Notes: generated by a model from the sequence alone, not told the origin. Shown: positions 34,355 through 44,229, numbered from the stretch's first letter. The stretch is DNA of 58,449 bases from Bacteroidetes bacterium RIFCSPLOWO2_12_FULL_35_15 (GCA_001769385.1 MEPB01000066.1:1-58449); one strand, 5' to 3'. Numbers and translations: made by a program.

Positions 34355-35851
34355 ATGGTATTTTTCACAGACTTTTTTAAAATAAAAGAAGAAACTTTGG
34401 ACTCTTACGGAGCATTCAATATTTCACTTATTAATGATTTACCTTTATTCATAGACCCTTTCTTGCTTTTTGGAAGTAAAAAGGAAGAATATATTAAATT
34501 ACATCATAATATTTTAGATTATCTAACTTTCTTAAAATCTAAATCCAAAATAGGAAAAGCAACTGACGCAGAAATTAAATCTTGGTACAAATTTTCTGAA
34601 GTCAAACAAAACTGGTTAGGATACAGCGTTTCTGGAAATGGAGGAAGTGGTCTCGGAGAAAAATTTGGAAAAGCAATGTCTGCGAATATGCATATTGTTT
34701 ATGATGATTTAAATAAAGAAATAATTACGACAACATCTCATTTAGAAAAAGTAGGATTGTTTCAAATCGGAGTTGGTAAAGATAACATAAGTGATTTTTC
34801 CTGTAATTTATTAAAATCATACTTACTTGAATACACAGAAATATTTGCTAAAGCTCATCTTAAAAAAAATCAAGTAAAGGAAATTAATGTCGGAAAAGTA
34901 TATTTTGATTACGAATTACAGAGATGGATGCCAAAAAGGATTACTTTACCTTATTATAATAATGATTTTATCATTTTAACTCCTAAAGACTTACTTACAA
35001 AGGATGATAATTGGATTAATGGTAATGACTTAAAAGGTAATTTTGCTAGTATTTGCAGTTCCATTCCAAACGACCAATTAAGAAGTGAAATTCATAATTA
35101 CTTTCGTTCAAAATTACCAGCGCCAGTATTAACCGGAAAAGGTAGAAGAAAAAAAATAAAGAAGCCAACTCAAAAACAAAACTCTTATGCCATTAATGAA
35201 ACAATTCAAAAGTTTCCCGAGATATTAAATTATTATATTAAGTCGAAAGAAGAAAATAAAGAAGGTGCAAAAAACATATCTAAAGGAAAAGTTCAAGAAG
35301 TCGAAAAAATATTTAATGAAAATGTTTCTAAATTAATAAACCAACTTACTGAACAATCGAAATTTTATGAAATAAGCCACACTAGTTCATTTAAAGAAGC
35401 CATCAAAAGAGTAGAATTTCTAAAAGATGTAATAGAAAACAAAGATGGTTATAGATTATTTTATTTCAAAGGGCAACCAATCAAAAGAGAAGCGGATTTG
35501 CAAGTGATTTATCGACTTACATGGTATTCTTCTCCATATGATGTTAATCGAGAGGTCAATAATGGAAGAGGACCTGTAGATTACGCTGTTTCAAAAGGAG
35601 CAAAAGATAAAACTTTAGTTGAATTTAAGTTAGCCTCAAATAGCAAACTTAAAATGAATCTTGAAAATCAAGTTGGAGTATATGAAAAAGCGAGTGATAC
35701 TCAACAAAGTATAAAAGTTATATTGTATTTCGACAACTTCGAATATTTGAAAGTAATAGAAATTCTCAAAGAACTAAAATTAGAAAAAGAAAAAAGTATA
35801 ATATTAATAGATTCTGGAAACAATAAACCTTCAGCATCGAATGTTAAATAA
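34355..35851 (+). CDS. Unrecognised protein with PD-(D/E)XK nuclease-like C-terminus
   Basis: A 498-residue cytoplasmic protein that I do not recognise as a named family. N-terminal part 1-255: globular, with LPLFIDPFLLFGSKKEEY at 29-46 and a Gly-rich SGNGGSGLGEKFGKAM at 93-108. A basic linker follows (GKGRRKKIKK, 261-270), then helices 280-370. At 379-440 it has a nuclease-like layout: E379, D409 (GPVDYAV), E423/K425 (LVEFKLAS) and Q439 (ENQVGVYEKA), fitting PD-(D/E)XK. It lies alone between near-identical 48-bp direct repeats; its stop is 20 bp from the right one. Its codons are very A-rich. A defence nuclease or mobile cargo gene is inferred, not shown. Confidence 0.75.
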   Translation: MVFFTDFFKIKEETLDSYGAFNISLINDLPLFIDPFLLFGSKKEEYIKLHHNILDYLTFLKSKSKIGKATDAEIKSWYKFSEVKQNWLGYSVSGNGGSGLGEKFGKAMSANMHIVYDDLNKEIITTTSHLEKVGLFQIGVGKDNISDFSCNLLKSYLLEYTEIFAKAHLKKNQVKEINVGKVYFDYELQRWMPKRITLPYYNNDFIILTPKDLLTKDDNWINGNDLKGNFASICSSIPNDQLRSEIHNYFRSKLPAPVLTGKGRRKKIKKPTQKQNSYAINETIQKFPEILNYYIKSKEENKEGAKNISKGKVQEVEKIFNENVSKLINQLTEQSKFYEISHTSSFKEAIKRVEFLKDVIENKDGYRLFYFKGQPIKREADLQVIYRLTWYSSPYDVNREVNNGRGPVDYAVSKGAKDKTLVEFKLASNSKLKMNLENQVGVYEKASDTQQSIKVILYFDNFEYLKVIEILKELKLEKEKSIILIDSGNNKPSASNVK

Positions 35852-35871
35852 TAATACAGCTAACAGCCCCT

Positions 35872-35919
35872 GTTGAGCGTAACCTCCCGGCTACGTTCTA
35901 TAAAACAAGGCGTCTCGCC
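35872..35919. repeat. 48-bp direct repeat, right copy
   Basis: It has two mismatches to 33735-33782, same orientation, 2137 bp apart. It follows the stop codon of the 498-residue gene by 20 bp. Confidence 0.85.
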
Positions 35920-35956
35920 ATCTTATTATTTTTGTATTAATTAAAAATTAAATAAA

Positions 35957-36874
35957 ATGAAAAAACTACTACTATTCTTTGTTTTCATTTCTCTTTTTTT
36001 TAAAACCTTGAATTCCTATGCTCAACTAACAATGACGCATGGTGATGCTTATAATTACACTGTGGGAGATGTTTTTGTGATACATAGTTATAGTAAAAAT
36101 GTGTCGGGTCCTGGTGGCTACTCTTATTCACCAACAGATTCTTTATACGAAAAAACTACTATTTTAAACAAGTTCTTTTCAGCAAGCGCGGATACTGTTT
36201 TTTATAATTGTTTAATAAAAACAAAGTATGTTCATTATAATCAACCATACGCGCAAGCTCCCTATTTTACATTTACGTATAATACCCTTACCGATACATT
36301 ATTTTATACTGATTTAAATTCGCCCATACAAAATTATCCTTTTATGATGACCTATCCGTGCTATGCAGATAGTATTGATAGTGTTTACATTGAACCTAAT
36401 CCGTATTGCTCAAAAAAAATATGGCATAAAGAATATGTTTGGGGAACAAATTGTTTTGAAGAGCCTTTTCAAAAATATGATTATGTAGAAGGTTGTGGAG
36501 GTCCGTATTATTATTATTTTGATGCTTCAGGTGGATCTTTGAATTGGCGGGATTTGATCTATTACAAAAAAGGAATTGATTCGTGTGGTCAAAATGTTTC
36601 TTTTACTACAGGACTTGCCGAACTTTCAAATTTAGAATCTGAGATAACTGTTTTTCCAAATCCTATGAATACCTATACAACTATAACTTTTTCAGAACCA
36701 CAAAAACAAGCTACGATAATACTAACAGATGCACTTGGAAAAGAAATAAAAAAAATTAATTTTACAGGCAAGCAATTGCGAATAGAAAAAGAAGAAATGA
36801 AAGCAGGGATTTATTTTATTCGTATTATAGATGAAAAGAAAAGCGCTGTGAATAAAAAAATAGTGATACAGTAA
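35957..36874 (+). CDS. Secreted protein with T9SS type A sorting domain
   Basis: A 305-residue precursor: signal peptide KLLLFFVFISLFFKTLNSYAQ, an unknown domain of about 190 residues rich in Tyr and with scattered Cys (YNCLIKTKYVHY, NPYCSKKIWHKEYVWGTNCFE), then a complete sorting domain (VFPNPMNTYTTITFSEPQ, LTDALGKEIKKINFTGKQL, GIYFIRI, VNKKIVIQ). The last segment is nearly the same as in the LRR protein at 38416-40623, so the two share a recently copied or conserved sorting domain. It is presumably exported through SprA. The role is unknown. Confidence 0.85.
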   Translation: MKKLLLFFVFISLFFKTLNSYAQLTMTHGDAYNYTVGDVFVIHSYSKNVSGPGGYSYSPTDSLYEKTTILNKFFSASADTVFYNCLIKTKYVHYNQPYAQAPYFTFTYNTLTDTLFYTDLNSPIQNYPFMMTYPCYADSIDSVYIEPNPYCSKKIWHKEYVWGTNCFEEPFQKYDYVEGCGGPYYYYFDASGGSLNWRDLIYYKKGIDSCGQNVSFTTGLAELSNLESEITVFPNPMNTYTTITFSEPQKQATIILTDALGKEIKKINFTGKQLRIEKEEMKAGIYFIRIIDEKKSAVNKKIVIQ

Positions 36875-37128
36875 ATTTCGTAGAACGTAGCCTCTTGCCG
36901 CTACTGTTCGAAACCTTGAAAGTTTTGTTTTTTGTTCTTTTTGCAAATCCCGCATCTGCTATCTTCTTTTAAATATTCGCCTCGAATAGTGAAATTTTCC
37001 TAGGATGTGTTTTTTGGATTATTTTGAATTTATTTTTATATTGTTAAATGTGGAGTTAGATAACCACTAAAAAAAACGGGCGAAACTGAAAAGCCAAATG
37101 AGTAAGAAAAATCTACTACATACATAAA

Positions 37129-37422
37129 ATGAAAACTAAATTTTTATCAGTAAGCCTGGGAATAACAATGATGCTTATGGCCGCAGGATTTTTAATCCGA
37201 TCAATTAACGTTGCAAATGCAGTTCCTTCACCCGTAAAATTTTTAGAACAAGGTACCAGTAAGATCGGAAAATATCAGGCCAGTATTTGTGTTAAAGGTG
37301 ATGGGGAATCTGCCTACGCTTTGATCATGGATACCGAAACAGGAGCAACTGCTTATTATTATTGTTCGAATGGTTGGTATAAAAGTGCGGCACAACTTCC
37401 TGTCAATCATTTTGCGAAGTAG
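37129..37422 (+). CDS. Small putative secreted protein
   Basis: A 97-residue protein with a hydrophobic N-terminus (FLSVSLGITMMLMAAGFLI) ending near ANA, followed by a compact domain with two cysteines (ASICVKGDGESAYALIMDTETGATAYYYC). I do not recognise the family. Codon use and an ATG after an AT-rich leader support a real gene. Export and periplasmic or surface location are inferred from the N-terminus. It has no operon partners and lies just upstream of a repeat. Confidence 0.6.
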   Translation: MKTKFLSVSLGITMMLMAAGFLIRSINVANAVPSPVKFLEQGTSKIGKYQASICVKGDGESAYALIMDTETGATAYYYCSNGWYKSAAQLPVNHFAK

Positions 37423-37508
37423 CTCTTTTGTTGCAAATTTTATTCGAAAACCGTGCGCAAGGAATGAACAAACGCCCTTCGACAAAAGCTTAGGACAGGC
37501 TAAGTCGT

Positions 37509-37615
37509 GTTGCCAGTGTGGAGCGATCGTTTGTTCTTGAGCTTACACACTTACCGGCTCAAATGTACACTGTACATTTTGCCCTGTTTCTTTTTCATTA
37601 AGGAAAAAGAAAAAG
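37509..37615. repeat. About 107-bp interspersed repeat, copy 2 (reverse of 32628-32742)
   Basis: The core at 37530-37590 is the reverse complement of 32651-32711 with three mismatches. The two copies bracket about 4.8 kb of accessory DNA in inverted orientation. A TGTACACTGTACA palindrome lies inside. Confidence 0.85.
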
Positions 37616-37697
37616 GAAGAAATTTAAGTGAGTAGCACACCGATAACCAGAGGTTATTTTGTGTGAGATGCTGTTAACAGAAGTGCTCTACTACAAT

Positions 37698-38237
37698 TTA
37701 CCTCGTCATCGGCCATTTACCATTTTTATCTTTCTTCATATAATAATCGAGTGTCAGATCACCTTTTTCGTTATATATGGAAAGGCACCAGGTATGAGGT
37801 TGTTCTTCCCACTTCTTTGTATAGTCGAAGTGCTGGTGAAGTTTTCCTGATGGAAAATATTCTTTACAAAAAACATATTCACCAATTTTTAAATTATGAA
37901 CCGAACTTAATTGTCCTTTTTCATTTAACCATTTATATTCTCCATCGAGCAATTTTATTGCTCCACCTTTTCCATTAGTAGTATTTAGAAATTCTAATTT
38001 GTAATTTTTCTTTCCGCAAGGACCCATAGGATAAATATTTGCTCCGTGGTCATAATACGTATATCTGCAATAAACAGCCTTGGTGCTGTCTTTTAGCTCC
38101 TTCCAGTTATCATTTAAATAAACGATCCATTTCCCGTCTTTTTTTCCTGCAGGATCAAGTTGGTTTATCTTTTCTGCCTGTGCATAAGAAAACAGGTTAA
38201 GTGTAAAGCAGAATAGAACAGAAGTAATTGTTTTCAT
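37698..38237 (-). CDS. Secreted MORN-like repeat protein
   Basis: A 179-residue precursor starting at MKTITSVLFCFTLNLFSYAQA; the longer frame to 38279 adds residues before the signal peptide and is not used. The body has MORN/toxin-antitoxin-like strands of the form GKKDGKWIVYLN, LLDGEYKWLNEKGQL and YFPSGKLHQHFDY, seen in many Bacteroidota envelope proteins of unknown function. It has no T9SS signal. It stands alone, divergent from the LRR gene that follows. Confidence 0.72.
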   Translation of the reverse strand: MKTITSVLFCFTLNLFSYAQAEKINQLDPAGKKDGKWIVYLNDNWKELKDSTKAVYCRYTYYDHGANIYPMGPCGKKNYKLEFLNTTNGKGGAIKLLDGEYKWLNEKGQLSSVHNLKIGEYVFCKEYFPSGKLHQHFDYTKKWEEQPHTWCLSIYNEKGDLTLDYYMKKDKNGKWPMTR

Positions 38238-38415
38238 TTTGAAATTAATTTTTGTTTGTTTTATAGTATAACGTTGCATTTTAAAAAGGATACATTTTTA
38301 CCGAACTCTCTGAATATGCGTTACGGCTAAATGTGTTTTTTGAAATTAATATATTATTGACTTTAACGAATAGATGGATTACATTTGGATAAGCGTTCAT
38401 TTTAAACTATACATT

Positions 38416-40623
38416 ATGAAAACAAAAATTACTCTCCTATTTCTTTTGTTTGCTATGAACTTCGCTTCCAAAGCCCAAACGTACGTGACCATACCGGATA
38501 CTAATTTTGTTTATTTTCTGATAAACAATTATCCTACATGTATGAGTGGCTTTCAAATGGATACTACCTGTCCTGATATTCAAGGAGAAATAACGCTTGA
38601 TGTCGGCAATATGAATATTTCAAATTTAACAGGTCTTGAATATTTTTCAAATCTACATTATTTATATTGCTATAACAATCAGTTAACAAGCCTTCCTCAA
38701 ATAACATCGAATTCTCTTTTGGACTTCTATTGTGATAACAATATGTTAACAAATTTACCTGCAATTCCAAGTTCAGTTACTGAACTTACGTGCTCCAACA
38801 ATCAGTTAACAAGCCTTCCTTCTTTACCTAATCTTGATCGATTAGAATGCCAACATAATCAATTAACAAGCCTTCCTTCTTTACCAAGTTATCTTGTTTG
38901 GTTACATTGTGAACATAATCAATTAACAAGTCTTCCTGCACTACCAAATATGTTGTATTCCCTAACTTGTAATAATAATCAGTTGGCCAGCCTTCCTGCA
39001 TTACCAAGCTCTTTGCTTGGTATAACCTGCGACAGTAATTTGATTTCTTGTTTTCCGGAGTTTCCCAGTACTTTTATTTATTCACTCTATTTTGATATTT
39101 CGCATAATCCTTTCAGTTGCCTGCCAAACTATGTTCCTGCCATGGATGCAGGGACATTGGCATATCCATTATGTGTCAACGGTGACACCATCAACAATTC
39201 AAATGGTTGTGCAAGTGCAAAGGGTATTGTTGGTTTTACATATAAAGACAATACAAGTAATTGTATAAACGACATTGGCGATCAAGGGTTGATTAATATT
39301 CCAATAAAATTATATAACACAAGTGGTATTCAGTTGGCAGAAACCTATTCACTTGCAAATGGCATTTATAATTTTTGTGATACTATAGGAACTTATACAA
39401 CTCTATTAGATACAGTTGGAGCGCCCTTTTATTCTCAATGTATTTATCCCGGTATCGATTCTACCGTTACACTTTCAATCTCGACTCCACTGGTATCTGA
39501 TGTCAACTATGACATAGCATGTAAGGCAGGCTTTGATCTTGGAATACAATCAGTAATTCCTACTGGTTGGGTCTTTCCGGGTCAACAGCATGAAGTGAAT
39601 ATTATTGCTGGTGATTTAAGTCATTGGTATAACCTGAATTGTGCGAATGGGGTTAGCGGCCAGGTAAAAGTAATCGTCACGGGTCCTGTTACATATGCTG
39701 GTATTCAACCAGGAGCTCATACTCCTATAGTAGCAGGGAATGTTCTTACTTATACCGTAGCAGATTTCGGTGCAATAAACAATTCGCATGATTTTGGTTT
39801 GCTATTCACAACAGATAATACTGCTCAAACAGGAGATCAAGTTTGTATCAATGTAATAGTTACTCCAGTTATTGGTGATAATGATACTAGTAACAATTCT
39901 TATCAGTTTTGCTATCAGGCAATCAACTCCTATGATCCAAATATGAAAGAAGTTTATCCTGTTGATGTTCCTCCTGCATTCCATGATTATTTCACATATA
40001 CTATCCATTTTCAAAACACAGGAACAGCTCCTGCAATGAATATTCACTTGGTAGATATGCTAAGTAATAATTTAGATCCAGAAACTTTTCAAGTCACAAA
40101 TTACAGCCATAACAATATCACTTCTCTAATTGGCAATGTATTAACTATTCGTTTTCCAAATATACAGTTACCTGATAGCACCAGTAATTCGGAAGGTTCT
40201 AAAGGTTTCGTGCAATACCGTATTAAGCCAAAAGCAAATTTACCTCTAGGCACTCAAATAACAAACACTGCAAATATTTATTTTGATTATAATAACCCGA
40301 TAAATACAAATACAACTGTTAATACCTATACAGCTACCGCAAATGTGCAAAATTTAAATAGCACAATTAATAGCGTTTTAATTTCTCCTAATCCTTTTAC
40401 ATCACAAACTACCATTATGTTTGACAAAGAACAAAAAAACACTACCATAAAAATAATGGATGTATTGGGTAAAGAAATAAAAACAATAAACTTTACCGGC
40501 AAACAATTAGTTTTAGAAAAAGGAGACATGCAGAAGGGGATTTATTTTGTTCAGGTAATTGATAAGTCCTTCGACAAACTCAGGATGACAAATGTGGTAA
40601 ATAAAAAAATAGTGATTCAGTAA
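38416..40623 (+). CDS. Leucine-rich-repeat surface protein with T9SS sorting domain
   Basis: A 735-residue precursor starting at MKTKITLLFLLFAMNFASKAQ; an in-frame ATG at 38374 adds 14 unlikely residues. About seven 20-21-residue LRRs of the type NQLTSLPALPNMLYSLTCN follow. Next come a carbohydrate-binding-like/SdrD-type beta domain (GIVGFTYKDNTSNCINDIGDQG) and a DUF7619-type domain (YDPNMKEVYPVDVPPAFHDYFTYTIHF), then a sorting domain. In the last domain an extra SFDKLRMTN lies between VQVIDK and VVNKKIVIQ; it is encoded by a REP-like repeat fragment at 40567-40589. Adhesion or degradation is possible; the role is unknown. Confidence 0.88.
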   Translation: MKTKITLLFLLFAMNFASKAQTYVTIPDTNFVYFLINNYPTCMSGFQMDTTCPDIQGEITLDVGNMNISNLTGLEYFSNLHYLYCYNNQLTSLPQITSNSLLDFYCDNNMLTNLPAIPSSVTELTCSNNQLTSLPSLPNLDRLECQHNQLTSLPSLPSYLVWLHCEHNQLTSLPALPNMLYSLTCNNNQLASLPALPSSLLGITCDSNLISCFPEFPSTFIYSLYFDISHNPFSCLPNYVPAMDAGTLAYPLCVNGDTINNSNGCASAKGIVGFTYKDNTSNCINDIGDQGLINIPIKLYNTSGIQLAETYSLANGIYNFCDTIGTYTTLLDTVGAPFYSQCIYPGIDSTVTLSISTPLVSDVNYDIACKAGFDLGIQSVIPTGWVFPGQQHEVNIIAGDLSHWYNLNCANGVSGQVKVIVTGPVTYAGIQPGAHTPIVAGNVLTYTVADFGAINNSHDFGLLFTTDNTAQTGDQVCINVIVTPVIGDNDTSNNSYQFCYQAINSYDPNMKEVYPVDVPPAFHDYFTYTIHFQNTGTAPAMNIHLVDMLSNNLDPETFQVTNYSHNNITSLIGNVLTIRFPNIQLPDSTSNSEGSKGFVQYRIKPKANLPLGTQITNTANIYFDYNNPINTNTTVNTYTATANVQNLNSTINSVLISPNPFTSQTTIMFDKEQKNTTIKIMDVLGKEIKTINFTGKQLVLEKGDMQKGIYFVQVIDKSFDKLRMTNVVNKKIVIQ
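40567..40589. repeat. REP-like fragment inside the LRR gene
   Basis: This 23-bp stretch is identical to the reverse complement of 57659-57681, an intergenic REP-like repeat. Here it is in frame and translated. Confidence 0.8.
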
Positions 40624-40728
40624 ATACTAACTAGTTCAATTGTTTGATTTCATCCTCCTGCCCTTCAAAGGAGGATATAATTCTGTAATGACGTAACATG
40701 TTTTGTAGTTTTTTATTCGGAATCTCTG

Positions 40729-41649
40729 TTATTTCAAAAATTCAATATTCCTTTTTAAACCACTGTACTTTGTACGCTTTACCGCTGAATTTTTAAATAC
40801 GCGTTTAAAAGTTTCTTCGGTTATTTCCAGCCAATCTTTTTTTGTCATGCCGAGCAATTCTTCTTTGGGCTGGAAGTGTGGTTCTGAATGTGGCTTGGCA
40901 AAACGGTTCCAGGGGCATACATCCTGACAAACATCACAACCAAAGACCCAGTTGTCCATTTTGTTTTTAAATTCAGCAGGAATGTTTTCTTTCAATTCGA
41001 TGGTTAAATAGGAAATACATTTGCTTCCATCCACGATGTGTGATGCAACAATAGCATCAGTGGGGCAGGCATCTATGCAGCGGGTGCAGGAGCCACAATA
41101 GTCTTTTATTGGGCCATCATAATCTAATTCCAAATCAATAATTAATTCAGCAATAAAATGAAAGGATCCACTTGATCGAGTAATGAGGTTGCTATGTTTC
41201 CCGATCCAACCCAATCCGCTTTTTTTTGCCCATGCTTTATCCAATACAGGAGCAGAATCTGTAAATGCCCGTCCGTCCACTTCACCAATATTTGATTTGA
41301 TGAATTCCAACAATTGATTTAATTTCTCTTTGATAACCAAATGATAATCTTCGCCATAAGCATACTTACTAATTTTTGGTACGCTTTCGTCTTTCTGTTT
41401 TTCGGAAGGATAATAATTGAGTAATAAAGAGATCACTGACTTTGCTCCCGGAACAAGCAATCGGGGGTCGAGTCGCTTATCAAAGTAATTTTGCATATAG
41501 GTCATTTGTCCATGCCTGTTTTTATTCAACCAGTTTTCTAAATGAGGAGCCTCTTCTTCTAAAAAGGTTGCTTTGGAAATACCACAATAAGCAAAGCCAA
41601 GTCTTTTTGACTCAGCCTTGATTTTAAACGTGTTTTTTGTATTAGGCAT
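40729..41649 (-). CDS. queG: Epoxyqueuosine reductase QueG
   Basis: A 306-residue QueG, the cobalamin- and Fe-S-dependent enzyme that reduces epoxyqueuosine to queuosine in tRNA. Motifs: [10 protein letters not shown] at the N-terminus, [25 protein letters not shown], then two 4Fe-4S clusters, [15 protein letters not shown] and [11 protein letters not shown]. The length and order match the short form without the HEAT-repeat tail. It stands alone on the minus strand. There is about 230 bp of AT-rich sequence before the next gene, with nothing visible in it. Confidence 0.96.
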   Translation of the reverse strand: MPNTKNTFKIKAESKRLGFAYCGISKATFLEEEAPHLENWLNKNRHGQMTYMQNYFDKRLDPRLLVPGAKSVISLLLNYYPSEKQKDESVPKISKYAYGEDYHLVIKEKLNQLLEFIKSNIGEVDGRAFTDSAPVLDKAWAKKSGLGWIGKHSNLITRSSGSFHFIAELIIDLELDYDGPIKDYCGSCTRCIDACPTDAIVASHIVDGSKCISYLTIELKENIPAEFKNKMDNWVFGCDVCQDVCPWNRFAKPHSEPHFQPKEELLGMTKKDWLEITEETFKRVFKNSAVKRTKYSGLKRNIEFLK

Positions 41650-41881
41650 AAAAATTTAGGCAATTATATTTTAAAAAAACAGAGGAATAAAAATATTTTT
41701 TTTATCCTATATGACAATCGAATAAATATCCAGTAGATTTTTTTTATTGGAGAAGTCTTTCAAAACATCTGTTTTTGAAACATAAAACATCCCCATTTAT
41801 CAACCATTATTTTATTATTTAAAATATTTACACTAAAATTACCAAATATTTACTTAATAGAATTAATTGAGCATTTAAAGG

Positions 41882-42982
41882 ATGAAAACAAAAGAAGAAA
41901 TTAAACGTAATAAAATAATATTTTTGAGTTTTATCGTTCTGTTCGGAATAATATTAGTTTATTTATTGAAAGAATACTTTACAGCTTTTTTAGGCAGTGT
42001 TACGTTTTATGTTCTATTTAAAAGCTGGATGGATTATCTTGCAGGTGAAAGAAAATGGAAAAAAAGCATCGTAGCCCTTTTAATAATTTTGGTTTCTTTT
42101 TTTATCGTGCTTCTTCCGGTCACTTTATTTTTCGCAATGCTCTATAAAAAGGTGGCTCCTGTTATTAATCATCCTGCAGAATTTCTCAGTTACTTAAAAC
42201 AAATCGATTATAATCTGAATAGTAAATTTGGAATTGAAGTTTTTTCTGATAAAAATATACAGGAAATCCAATCAACAGGTTCTAATATTGCATCAGGCGT
42301 AGTAAATGAGAGTCTCGCTTTTTTCGCATCGCTTTCAATGATGTATTTTTTACTTTATTTTCTTCTGATTAGTTATAACCGCATGGAGGCGTCCATTCTT
42401 GTCAATCTTCCGTTCAGTAATAGTAAGATCAAAATGTTCGGATCCGAATTAAAATCCCAAACATTCAGTAATGCTATCGGAATTCCTCTAATTGCAATCG
42501 TTCAAGGAGGTTTTGCTTATGCCATTTATCTTTTAACCGGTTTACCCGGAGCTGCTTTTTGGGCAATATTGACCGGATTCGGCTCTGTAATACCGATTGT
42601 GGGGACGGCCATCATTTGGCTGCCTGTGTCATTGTACTTCTTCATAACCGGACATATCTGGCAAGGTGTTGTTATAGTCTCCTGGAGCGCTATAATTATG
42701 GGAAGCATGGACAATGTGATTCGTTTTGTACTGGCTAAAAAAATGGCTGATGTACATCCTGTAGTGACTGTACTCGGTATTGTCTTCGGTTTGAATTACT
42801 TAGGGATTACCGGACTTATTTTCGGGCCATTGATTATTTCATACTTTTTGATCTTACTTAAAATATACAATACAGAATATCAAAAACCCATCGGCCTTCA
42901 AAAGAAAAAAGAAGTCGTTTTGGAAATTGGTGTACCTTTTATTTATACCAAAAAATTTATTCGAAAGGAAGATGGGAAATAA
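41882..42982 (+). CDS. AI-2E family transporter (PerM-like)
   Basis: A 366-residue polytopic protein with about eight transmembrane segments. Family features: an N-terminal pair of segments (IIFLSFIVLFGIILVYLL), a periplasmic loop with LKQIDYNLNSKFGIE, then the conserved IPLIAIVQGGFAYAIYLLTGLPGAAFWAILTGFGSVIPIVGTAIIW-type region and DNVIRFVLAKKMADVHPVVTVLGIV. AI-2E exporters such as TqsA and PerM belong here, but many members have other roles. It is convergent with ruvB, 9 bp apart. Confidence 0.92.
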   Translation: MKTKEEIKRNKIIFLSFIVLFGIILVYLLKEYFTAFLGSVTFYVLFKSWMDYLAGERKWKKSIVALLIILVSFFIVLLPVTLFFAMLYKKVAPVINHPAEFLSYLKQIDYNLNSKFGIEVFSDKNIQEIQSTGSNIASGVVNESLAFFASLSMMYFLLYFLLISYNRMEASILVNLPFSNSKIKMFGSELKSQTFSNAIGIPLIAIVQGGFAYAIYLLTGLPGAAFWAILTGFGSVIPIVGTAIIWLPVSLYFFITGHIWQGVVIVSWSAIIMGSMDNVIRFVLAKKMADVHPVVTVLGIVFGLNYLGITGLIFGPLIISYFLILLKIYNTEYQKPIGLQKKKEVVLEIGVPFIYTKKFIRKEDGK

Positions 42983-42991
42983 TTTTTTATA

Positions 42992-44023
42992 TTATTCCGT
43001 ATCAAACAAACTTCCTTTATGGGCACGAGGGATCTTTCCAAGATGTTTATAGGCAAGGTCGGTAGCTTCGCGTCCACGCGGGGTACGTACAAGATATCCT
43101 TCCTGAATTAAAAAAGGTTCATATACTTCTTCGATCGTTCCTGCTTCTTCGCCAACAGCTGTTGAAATAGTAGTTAAGCCAACAGGGCCACCTTTAAATT
43201 TTTCTATCAAAGCAGATAAGATACGAATATCCATTTCATCCAGGCCGTTCTTATCCACGTTGAGTGCGGCAAGTCCGATGTGAGCAATTTCAATATCGAT
43301 GGAACCATTGCCTTTTATTTGAGCGAAATCACGGATACGTCTTAACAAAGCATTGGCGATACGCGGTGTACCACGACTTCTACGAGCAATTTCAGCGGCA
43401 GCTTCATCCGTAATCGGAACATTTAAAATGCTTGAAGCGCGAACAATAATTTTTTTAAGAAGTTTGGCATCGTAATAATTCAATCGGGAATTAATTCCGA
43501 AACGGGCACGTAAAGGCGCTGTTAACAAACCGCTTCTGGTGGTTGCACCAATCAATGTAAATGGATTTAATTTGATCTGTACACTGCGGGCATTTGGTCC
43601 GCTATCGATCATGATGTCAATTTTATAATCCTCCATTGCCGAATATAAATACTCTTCAACGATCGGACTTAAGCGGTGAATTTCATCAATGAACAACACA
43701 TCGTATTCTTCGAGATTGGTTAATAAACCCGCCAGATCACCCGGTTTGTCGAGCACAGGGCCGGAGGTGATCTTTATATTTACTCCTAATTCAGCTGCTA
43801 CAATATTGGCAAGAGTTGTTTTTCCTAATCCCGGAGGTCCGTGTAATAACACATGATCCAGGGCTTCACTGCGTTGTTTCGCTGCTTTAACAAATATCTT
43901 TAAATTTTCCACTACCTCAAATTGCCCTGTGAAATCAGAGAATTCGGCAGGACGCAATACTTTTTCAAACTCTTTTTCGGAAGAGCTTAAGTTTTCGGAA
44001 TCTGGGTTGATGTTGGGATTCAT
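42992..44023 (-). CDS. ruvB: Holliday junction helicase RuvB
   Basis: A 343-residue RuvB, the hexameric AAA+ motor that drives branch migration with RuvA. Motifs: [11 protein letters not shown] at the N-terminus, Walker [13 protein letters not shown] near 65-76, Walker [10 protein letters not shown], sensor 1 [18 protein letters not shown], and the C-terminal winged helix [31 protein letters not shown]. Not clustered with ruvA. Upstream is a 110-bp palindromic repeat. Confidence 0.98.
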   Translation of the reverse strand: MNPNINPDSENLSSSEKEFEKVLRPAEFSDFTGQFEVVENLKIFVKAAKQRSEALDHVLLHGPPGLGKTTLANIVAAELGVNIKITSGPVLDKPGDLAGLLTNLEEYDVLFIDEIHRLSPIVEEYLYSAMEDYKIDIMIDSGPNARSVQIKLNPFTLIGATTRSGLLTAPLRARFGINSRLNYYDAKLLKKIIVRASSILNVPITDEAAAEIARRSRGTPRIANALLRRIRDFAQIKGNGSIDIEIAHIGLAALNVDKNGLDEMDIRILSALIEKFKGGPVGLTTISTAVGEEAGTIEEVYEPFLIQEGYLVRTPRGREATDLAYKHLGKIPRAHKGSLFDTE

Positions 44024-44059
44024 TAATTAAAAAATATCGATTTAGTTTTTGTACATTTT

Positions 44060-44169
44060 GTCATTTCGACTGCTTCGACTGCGCTCAGTATAAACTCCGC
44101 GAGAAATCTTTTTAATGTTTTCGATTATGCTGATAAATATAAAGATTCCTCCGCAACGGTCGGAATGAC
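44060..44169. repeat. 110-bp interspersed palindromic element (copy B, reversed)
   Basis: It is the reverse orientation of the element at 28062-28171 and has the same length. It includes TTCGATTATGCTGATAAATATA and ends in GGAATGAC. It lies upstream of ruvB. Confidence 0.8.
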
Positions 44170-44229
44170 ATTTCTTATTATTGTTAAATCATTGTCAGAA
44201 AATTGAACAGCGTCTAAAATTCAATTTTT

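Noticed and set aside
32408-37697. Prophage or integrative element with integrase
   Set aside because: No integrase, transposase, capsid or tail gene is present; only repeats and a single nuclease-like gene.
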